A stretch of 64,000 bases of DNA, taken from the NCBI GenBank assembly GCA_949130495.1, contig OX422207.1, positions 830,340,073 to 830,404,072 of the forward strand. Direction: 5' to 3'. The first letter of the stretch is position 1, and each line of letters begins with the position of its first letter. The notes under the pieces are model-generated. The model saw only the letters and a program-made list of their open reading frames with translations, was not told the origin of the DNA and did not search any database. The position numbers were made by a program, and so were the translations under genes. Shown here piece after piece: positions 56,960 through 64,000 of the stretch. This stretch comes from Sambucus nigra. Taxonomy: Eukaryota; Streptophyta; Magnoliopsida; Dipsacales; Adoxaceae.

Positions 56960-57690
56960 GTAAAAGCAACACTGATAGTTCAAACCCAGATCAACTCCGA
57001 TTGGTAAAAGGGCGAGAACAAACTATACTCATTTGGTTAGGAGGCGTACACTAGCTCAGACTAACTCCGGGTGGTAAAATAGTTAGTGGACATGATAGTT
57101 CAAACCCAGATCAACTCCGGTTGGTAAAAGGGCGAGAACAAACTATACTCCTTTGGTTAGGAGGCGTACACTAGCTCAGACCAACTCCGGTTGGTAAAAG
57201 AGTCAGTGGACACGATAGTTCGAACCCAGACCAATTCCGGTTGGTAAAAGGACGAGAACACACCATACTCCTTTGGTTAGGAGGCTGACACTGGCTCAGA
57301 CCAATTTTGGTAAAAGGGCAAGTGGACATGATAGTTCTAACTCAGACCAACTCCGGTTGGTAAAAGAGCGAGAACAACATTCCTAAAAATTCCAACGTGT
57401 CTGGATAGGAAGAAAGATATTCTCTCAAATACCAACTTATGTTGGTCGGGAGGTAAGATTATTACAAAAGTTCCTCCAAGAACAAAATATTCCAAACTGA
57501 ACCAAGTATGGTTGGTCAGGGATAAAAACCCACTAACTATAGTTAGTCGACGAGGAGAATTTATCGACCTTGATTGGTCGGACACATTTTATGAAAAAGA
57601 CAAAAATTTACCAAGTATGGTTAGTCGGGAATAAACTCTCACTAACCATAATTGGTCGACGAGCACAATTTAACAACCTTGGTTGGTTGG
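56960..57690. repeat. Hairpin array between pol and the antisense genes
   Basis: About fourteen short inverted repeats lie in 730 bases. The first part is a 120-base tandem repeat (units near 56974, 57094, 57214 and 57330), each unit with two ACCAAC-tccg-GTTGGT type stems and one CTCCT/AGGAG stem (57148-57163, 57268-57283). The second part has single, different stems: ACCAAC/GTTGGT (57431-57446), ACCAA/TTGGT (57501-57516), the perfect palindrome ACTAACTATAGTTAGT (57532-57547), CGACC/GGTCG (57565-57580), ACTAA/TTGGT (57641-57656) and CAACC/GGTTG (57674-57685). The arms differ in sequence but stay paired. No ORF. Confidence 0.9.
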
Positions 57691-57953
57691 ACATGATTTT
57701 AAACATTTTTATACTCATTACTTTATTATTAAGTGATCGAGCAACATTACTAATACTTGTAATTTTTATCACTAAGTTGGTCGATGAAGCACACAATATT
57801 GTTATGCAAGCATAAATATAAAGTATTTGACAAATACAAGACAATAGCAATACAAATTTGCAAAAATGAAACTCTTTCATTAAATTCAAAATGAATTACA
57901 CAAATTTGTTACATTGATATTAAATTGTGTACTAATTATTACATCAGAATTTC

Positions 57954-59294
57954 CTATTCTACTGGTCTTTTCCCTTTTGCTTTTGAAATAGGCTCCTCGC
58001 CAGCAGGAGGATCTTCCAGGCAAAGGGGAGAATTAATGAAGTTAATATCTCGGAGCATTCTGACGTTCATTATTGAAGGAGTGTCCAGTAGATGCTCGGG
58101 ACGAGATACCTCGATCTGAGAATGAAGATTGTAGTCACCAAGGTATTTTGCAATTAAGTTCTGAGGAATGGTACGAGCTGGGATCCATTCCATGTCCAAT
58201 TTATAAGGTGGCACAGGCAAGTCTAGTACCCCAGGATCATAATAGTCCCACAGGTAGTGCCCTTGTTCGAGCTTCAGCACGCCCAAGGCATTCAGCCAAC
58301 CTTGCTTGTAGCCCTCATTATTGGCATTCTGGATACGATCATCTAAATGGAATAAAGCTTCATTGTATCCAGCCATCCAAAACTCCCTGGGCTGTTTATT
58401 AAATTGAAATGTCAACCTTGCAATCTTCTCGTTAAGACTCTGGATGAAAAGTTCATTAGTCTTGAATACTAATTCCTTTGAAGAGAGTTGTTGTTCCAAT
58501 TCTCTAACTTTCTTGGACAGCTCAGACAAGGCTTGGTTCTTAGCCATTAATTGGAATGCTTGATTTTCCAATGTTGATCGAGTACGAGCTTCTTTAACAT
58601 TACGACTAAGAGCTCTTGATCCTCCCCGAGTAGGTCGAGAACTTGGTTCCTCGACAACATTCTGAGCAGCTCTTCCTCATCCACGAGAACCTCTTCCTCT
58701 TCCCCGAGTAGCAGTAGAGGCACCCGATCTTCTCCAGGTATCCAACTCTTGCCTTAATTTGGCATTCTCAACCTCTAAAAATGAAAATCCCTCGTCAGTC
58801 ACTGGGATTACAACTGTTGAAGAAGAAGCTGCAGACTTATACTGTGCTAGCTCTTTTTGCAAATTGTTATTCTCTTGCTCCAGGAGCTCGGCAATCTGTC
58901 TAAATGCTTCAACTTCACCCCTTAGGGTTTTCTCCCTGACATCGTGCCCAACAAGGATCTTTTTGTGGCCTGCCTCGGCAGAAAGCTGTTGATACCTCTT
59001 TTCATACCCCTCGTGCAAAAGGGCAGTTGATTCCTTGTACTGAGTCTGAAGATCTTCTAAATTATATTGAAGCTCCTCGATCATTTCATAGTAAGCCACG
59101 TTATTGGCAACAGCTCGATCAAGTAAGTCCTTAAGGTACTGATAAGCTTCGACTGCCTGCTCTGAAGCATCATGACCAAGGATGTCGGCAACTTCTGATG
59201 CACTTAGGTTTGTGTGACTAGCCTTATAATATTCATGGCATTGCTGCATCAGTTTTGTATCATTGGTAGACAGCAATTCCATTCTAGCCATAAA
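57954..59294 (-). pseudogene. Antisense gene 2 of the plus-strand Tat element
   Basis: It opens after a splice acceptor (ctttattag) at 59294, with ATG at 59291, and runs to the stop at 57954; one in-frame TGA lies at 58677-58679. The N-terminal half is helical and Glu/Gln-rich. The middle is Arg/Gly-rich (TRGRGRGSRG). A second coiled-coil-like part follows, then FWMAGYNEALF and GYKQGWLNALGVLKL, which match the C-terminal block of 10100-10990. It ends tail to tail with pol, separated by the hairpin array. Function unknown. It may be the last exon of antisense gene 1. Confidence 0.65.
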
Positions 59295-59454
59295 CTAATA
59301 AAGAAGAGAAGGCAAGAGTTAATAAAAAAGCAGAAAGAGCATCAACAATGTATAGGAACAAAAAAGGTAATTTTATTACATCATCAAAAGGAGTACAGCG
59401 TTCAGAATACAGAGTACAAGAAAAAGAAAAATAGAAAGAGAATACCGAACAACT

Positions 59455-61630
59455 TCACACCTTTTCCTTGTCTCCCAAGACTTTCTCGGGAGGCTGGGAT
59501 GAGGAGCTTGGTTCCTCGGTGGGAACAATGATTTGGTTGGCAGAAGTTGGGACTTGTTCAGGAGGAGCAGGCAAAGACGAAATATCCTCGGTGGCTGTCA
59601 GATTGGGTTGTGAAGCAAGGACTTGATCACCCACTATCATTAAAGACTCCTCGGATGCAGCTTCGTCTTCATCCTCATCTTCAATTCTAGGAGGAGGACC
59701 GGGAAGATGTTGTTGAAATAGCTCAGAGTCCTCGCTCACCTTCAATTCTTGCAAGGCAGCAACCCAACCATCTCGAAAGTATTTCAAAATCCCATACTTG
59801 ACCTGGGTCATCATTGCTGCTACCCCCTCTCCCATCCTTTATCCCAACCGGTACGAAAAGATTTTTTCACAGCCACTTTTCTTTTCATTTTCTCCGAGGA
59901 GAGCTTCTCGGATAGAAGATCCTCGGAAGCTTTCAATTTGGCCTCCACCTCCTCCTTCTGGCGATTTACTTCTCGCAGAAGGGTTAGCTCTTCCTCAGCC
60001 GACTTCAACTTATTTTCAAGCTCCCCAAAGTTTGTGAGCTTCTCGGCATATTTCTTATTCTCTCTCTCCAAGTCTTTTACTTTGTTTCCCAACTGCACCT
60101 TCTCTGCCTCAGATGCAGCCAACTTCTTCTCCCACTCACCCTTATCCTCGTCATATTTTTTACGGGAATCCTTCAAAGACTGGGCCAAACCCAGAAAAGC
60201 ATCCTCCACTCCAGACGAGGAGCTAGAAGCCTTGAGTGCTTCATCTTTCTTCACTATGGTGTTAAAGCAACTCACCAGCTGGAAAAAGAAGAAGATAATG
60301 ATAAATCAGCACAGAGACATGTGTATTGATGGGAAGAAAGAAAAATTCAGGATAAGAGAAACTTACTGAAGCAATGTGACGAGTAGCTAGGGATGTCAGC
60401 ATATCCCTAGACATGTTCTCCTCAATTCCTTCGACTTCAGGAATAGTCCAAGTCTTTACCGAGCTCATTGCAGAACTCGCGGGAATAATGGTTGGAACAC
60501 CAGCTCCACTAACTTGGAGCTGGGGAATGGTTTCAGTCAAAGTGACCGAGGAAGATTTCTTCAGTCTCCTCGGTGGAAGTTCAACAGTCTCAACCAAAGA
60601 AGAGATTTTGGTTGGGACCACTTCCACTGGTGCATTTTTCTTACTCGGAGCCACTAGGGGCTTCTCGGCAGCCTTCTGAGGAGCAACAGAAGGGGCAGCA
60701 TCTACTTTTTTTGTCCCCTTTGGGACATCAGCCTTGTTTCTTTTTCCATTTCCAGCAGAGGAAGTCTCCTCGAAGATAGCAGGAACTCTTCTTTTACCCA
60801 TTTTCTGACTTAGAGGAATGTGAGATTCTGGTGAAGAATCCTCAGAAGCTGGCAATGGTTCACTAATGCTGACCACAGGACGAGCAGTAAAGGATGATGT
60901 ATAGCTCCTGTACTGCAACAAGTATGAAGCAGACCTGACATGCTCGTCTGCAACTTTCTGATGCAAACTCCAGATATGTTTCAAATGCTTAATATTAACC
61001 TCTGTTTATTTTGGAGTCTTTCTTTTGCTTTCAACTGCAAACAAATACATATTGAAATATCAGTCATACATTTTATCAAACATAATGAAATCATAATTTC
61101 AGAAATAAAATAAGATGAAAATAACCTATCCCATTGCCATATGGAGGGCATTTGGGACCTTCATATACTTCGTCTCCAACCAAAGGGGCATGTTGCCAAT
61201 TTTTGATAACTACCCCATGTTCAAAATAATCCCTATTAGCATCAGGGAGATTAACTACTAAAGCTCTATTCAAAAATCTAGTTTTTAAATAATAAACATT
61301 GTCTAGAACAGCCCATCTATAACAATACATAATCTCAGCAATTCCTATACGAGTTCCATGAGTTTGATTTAACCTATGCACCCCATTAACTATTCTCCAT
61401 GTGTTGGGGGCTATTTTTGCAGGAACAAGATTGAAATACTGACAGAACTCTAAGCACAGAGGGTTTGGTGGAAAAGAAAATCCACATTCAGCAATAAAGA
61501 GGCTGGGGAACCAATGTCCCTCAGCCAAATTAAAATAATTTGAAGGTTCAGAAAGATCCTCCAGAATTACCCAAGATGGAATAGAAAAATCAGAGCGGAA
61601 TTTCTCAAGAGATTCAATAACATAAACCAT
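59455..61630 (-). pseudogene. Antisense gene 1 of the plus-strand Tat element (three exons)
   Basis: Exons by consensus and phase: 61630-61126, 61034-60367 and 60278-59455. Exon 1 starts at ATG 61630 and encodes the domain shared with 7853-8369 (FSFPPNPLCLEF, VPAKIAPNTWRIVNGVHR, ALVVNLPDANRDY). Exon 2 has one in-frame stop (61006-61008) and a Lys/Ser/Pro-rich body. Exon 3 is coiled-coil-like and has a frameshift near 59825, then a GWVAALQELKV segment and an acidic tail. Intron positions and phases agree with those of the other element, although the two elements differ widely elsewhere. Promoter unknown; nothing clear in 61631-61900. Confidence 0.75.
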
Positions 61631-62036
61631 GGCGAATAAAAGAAATGAAGAGGAAGGAAGAAGATCTTACAGGAAAAAGGGAGATCTGTTGACAACAAGG
61701 ATGAACGCACAAGAGAAAGAAAGACTATGGAAAACTTAAAAGCAGAAATTGGAAAAGGTAGAAGACGATGGGATTGCCAATGAAGTTTAAATACTTTGCC
61801 TTGGGAAACGGCGAAAGAAATGATTACAAAAAGGAAACTATTACGCTACCGGCGGCTAAAAGGACAAAAAGCGCACGAAGATCGAAGCGCTTATAAAAAT
61901 GCAAAAAGGCGGATTCTGCGAATTTGGAAGGAAATTCAAATACGAAGAAAATGCTCCTAAAACCCAGGAAGGTCATTTAATATTGCCATATACCGAGAAA
62001 TAATGTTCCATACTCCTCAAAGTTCGAAATATGAAA
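61631..62036. other. Spacer between antisense gene 1 and the 3' LTR
   Basis: About 400 bases without a gene, A/G-rich on the plus strand. It must hold the start region of the antisense gene on the minus strand; no clear TATA motif was found. Confidence 0.4.
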
Positions 62037-62049
62037 CATTGGGGGCTTT
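62037..62049 (+). promoter_or_regulatory. Polypurine tract of the plus-strand Tat element
   Basis: acattgggggctt abuts the 3' LTR (TGTTCATACC at 62050). The G5 core is typical. Confidence 0.8.
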
Positions 62050-62636
62050 TGTTCATACCAAAATTAGTATGCTGATATGGACGAATAATAAGAAGACACG
62101 TGTCAATCTACGTGGCACAATAGCAACGAGGAAGTTCATTCCCCCGACCTAGTCATACTCACTCCGAGCAACAGGTGTACTCCGAGGAACACCAGCCCTC
62201 CGAGGAACTCCAGCTCTCCGAGGAACTCTAGCCCTCCGAGAAACTCTTGAACGACGAGCAACTAAAGGCGGTTCGAGCTGCATCTCGACCACAACATTGA
62301 TTGCCAGATAATCAACAATTCAACTATTCATTAAATGCTTATCATCTTGACGCACACGCTTGAAGAACATTAAATGAATTACCCTTTCATATGTATATCA
62401 TTTAATGTATCACCCTTTCATGTACAACCTAAGAGCTATAAATACCTTGTATGACCCTCATTCAAGGGGACCGAAATTTCTTGATAGTACTTGTAATCGA
62501 GAATTCCCAAACACTCAGCAATAACATAACAGTGGACGTAGGCCATTCTTATAAGGCTGAACCACTTTAAAATTCTTTGTCTCATTTATTTATCTGTGAT
62601 TGAATAATTAGAGTGATCTAATTTTTTACATCAACA
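62050..62636 (+). repeat. 3' LTR of the plus-strand Tat element
   Basis: 587 bases, TGTTCATACC...CATCAACA, with about ten substitutions relative to the 5' LTR and without the 38-base duplication. Confidence 0.95.
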
Positions 62637-62997
62637 ACCTGTAAGCACAAAATTCTTATAGATTTAATTTGTTTATATTTGGCTTAATTCCGGACAAAAT
62701 AAATTCAGTATAGACTAGTAATTAATTCGAGATTGAAGAAGTTGCATATTAAAGCCATGAAGAAGAAATCAAGTCAAGTTCAAGTTGCAATTTCACATTT
62801 TGTTTGTTCTAAGATCACACGGGTATAAATAATCAAAGGAATATATGATTTAGAATGTTGTTTAAATAATGGATGATTTAAATATTTTTTTAATGTTTTG
62901 GAATTAAAAATTAAAGTTTTGAAAACGCGTTTTAATTATATCCGAGATAATTTGTTTTTATACAAGGATAATCATGAAAAAAATGAAAAAGTTTATT

Positions 62998-63094
62998 GTC
63001 GTTCAAACGACATGTAAACTCGTTTGAACGACAGTGCTAGTCGTTCCAACGACAACACTAGTCGTTCAAACAACAGTGTTCGTTGCTCGAACGA
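62998..63094. repeat. GTCGTTCAAACGAC inverted repeat cluster
   Basis: Copies at 62998-63011 (perfect), 63020-63033, 63040-63053, 63061-63074 and 63081-63094, 50-150 bases upstream of the TATA box. Confidence 0.9.
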
Positions 63095-63144
63095 GATGCC
63101 TCGATTTCTGTGTTTTATTTATTTTGGACTCTAGTTTGCTCAGG

Positions 63145-63152
63145 TATAAATA
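63145..63152 (+). promoter_or_regulatory. TATA box of the right-end Copia LTR
   Basis: TATAAATA, 50 bases downstream of the palindrome cluster. Confidence 0.65.
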
Positions 63153-63684
63153 TAACACTGCATAGACGTTTTCAATAGAGATGAACAGTTTTAAGAATTC
63201 CCATTCTGTTTAGTTTCATCCTTTGTTTATTCAAAATCCTATTATCATAATTCCAAAGGTTTGTGATCTTGAACACATTCAGAAGAAGACCTTGTTCGAC
63301 TCTTTGTAGAGAAGATAAACCTACACCGGACTGAAGTTAAATTGGAAGTGTTGCGGTATTTCTTGCTGAGGTTAGGACTGCGGTTTTTGTGGTGCTGAAG
63401 TGATTGTTCCATTGCTAAAAACATCGACTGGAACCTGTGGGTATTCGTACGTTATCTTATTTTGCTGTAATCCGAGTGTAAACCGTGTCTTTACAAATTA
63501 TAGTGGAAATAAAAGGTTTTGCCCTTCGGGGATTTTTCCTGAATTTATTTCTTTTACCGCATGCTTTATTCATTCAATGGGTTAAATTATTTAGATGCTT
63601 CTTTAGGGTTTAAGAAGATAAAATTGGAAATAATTTATTGAGTTGGTTTTTTACCTAAAGCACTTATTAAAGAGCCACTTCAAA

Positions 63685-63697
63685 TTGGTATCAGATC
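63685..63697 (+). promoter_or_regulatory. Primer binding site (tRNA-iMet type)
   Basis: TTGGTATCAGATC, two bases after the LTR. It matches the initiator-Met primer site (TGGTATCAGAGC) of plant Copia elements except for one base. Confidence 0.85.
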
Positions 63698-63739
63698 TTA
63701 TTGCACTATTTTATTGTGTTTGATCCTTTGTCTTTAGGT

Positions 63740-64000
63740 ATGGCTTTCGGCAATTTTGATGATTTTAGAACTCATGTGTTTGAAACTTCTAACTTGAAAT
63801 CTCGCATGAAGTCTGCTCTTAAAAATTTTGTTAAAAAGGAGAATTGTGAGAAGTATGTTTCTACCCTTAGTGAGAGTGACCCTAAAGAACAAAAATTTTA
63901 TCCTACTAAGCGAGAACTTCCCTCTCTTGTCGATAATCATGCAGGTGGTGACGACATACTTTTGCATGATTCTTCCGCAGTCACAGGTTGTGATACCCTA
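63740..64000 (+). CDS. Probable gag start of the right-end Copia element (partial)
   Basis: An open frame starts at ATG 63740, 43 bases after the primer site, and stays open for 87 codons to the window end. The protein begins MAFGNFDDFRTH and is rich in Lys, Ser and Asp. No domain can be recognised in this short part. Its place directly after the primer site is what suggests gag. It is cut by the window, so its intactness is unknown. Confidence 0.5.
   Translation, partial: MAFGNFDDFRTHVFETSNLKSRMKSALKNFVKKENCEKYVSTLSESDPKEQKFYPTKRELPSLVDNHAGGDDILLHDSSAVTGCDTL

Larger units (their letters stand above)
50244..62636 (+). mobile_element. Nearly complete Tat-lineage Ty3/gypsy element
   Basis: Flanked by perfect five-base duplications ACCTG (50239-50243 and 62637-62641). 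Order: 5' LTR, primer site, gag, protease, reverse transcriptase, RNase H, linker, second RNase H, integrase, hairpin array, antisense genes on the minus strand, purine tract, 3' LTR. Gag-pol is one frame apart from a single +1 shift at a nine-A run (53752-53760), with in-frame stops at 51772, 52624, 53095, 53401, 54326, 54556, 55082 and 56744. The LTRs differ at about ten sites of 587, so insertion is fairly recent. Confidence 0.95.
62640..63682 (+). repeat. 5' LTR of the Copia element at the right end
   Basis: 1043 bases, TGTAAGCAC...CCACTTCA. The GTCGTTCAAACGAC cluster is at 62998-63094 and TATAAATA at 63145-63152. From about 63500 it shares with the LTR at 48533 (opposite strand) the stretch aggttttgcccttcgggg. 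Confidence 0.85.
62640..64000 (+). mobile_element. Copia element, left part, running off the window
   Basis: LTR 62640-63682, primer site 63685-63697, then an open frame to the window end. The Tat element 50244-62636 sits at the very first bases of this LTR: its target duplication ACCTG includes the TG of TGTAAGCAC. Before that insertion the Copia LTR abutted the SIRE-like remnant at 50238. Confidence 0.8.

Overview
The window is repeat-rich nuclear DNA of a flowering plant, probably a eudicot. Almost all recognisable coding sequence is LTR-retrotransposon gag-pol. I see no bacterial features, no rRNA or tRNA gene and no intact host gene. The only clear host-type gene is a dead pectinesterase copy (23781-24558, minus). 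The lineage calls rest on primer sites, domain order and motifs read by eye.

Left third (1-21466), a nest several layers deep. A partial LTR (1-1438) and a Tat-lineage RNase H remnant (1447-1957) abut a non-autonomous Athila-like Ty3/gypsy element (1958-21466). Its 3' LTR was hit by a complete but dead Tat element on the minus strand (7064-20306, target duplication GGCAC). That element was in turn hit by two solo LTRs: 14575-15707 in reverse transcriptase (GTATG) and 18535-20043 in its own 5' LTR (AGTAC, one copy mutated).

Middle (21467-36620), AT-rich DNA with little coding content. It holds the pectinesterase pseudogene, a roughly 2.1-kb tandem duplication, two arrays of long GC-rich hairpins separated by AT-rich hairpins (29912-30336 and 32037-32461), and a non-autonomous hAT-like element (33458-34700).

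Right part (36620-64000). A degenerate plant-mobile-domain-like gene region (36620-38412, continuing at 46200-48527 as an array of small repeated exon-intron cassettes) was split by a SIRE-like Copia element on the minus strand (38418-46197) and by a foldback element with mirrored microsatellites. A truncated SIRE-like copy (48533-50238) follows, then a nearly complete Tat element on the plus strand (50244-62636, target duplication ACCTG), then the start of another Copia element (62640 to the window end).

How the parts work together. Both Tat elements share one architecture: LTR, gag-pol in a single frame with two RNase H domains and an integrase, then a pair of genes on the opposite strand that read towards the pol end. 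The non-coding stretch between the two converging units holds a series of short hairpins in both elements, although the hairpin sequences differ. Separately, LTRs of at least four families carry clusters of 12-16 bp inverted repeats shortly upstream of the TATA box. These two patterns are the best candidates for something undescribed.
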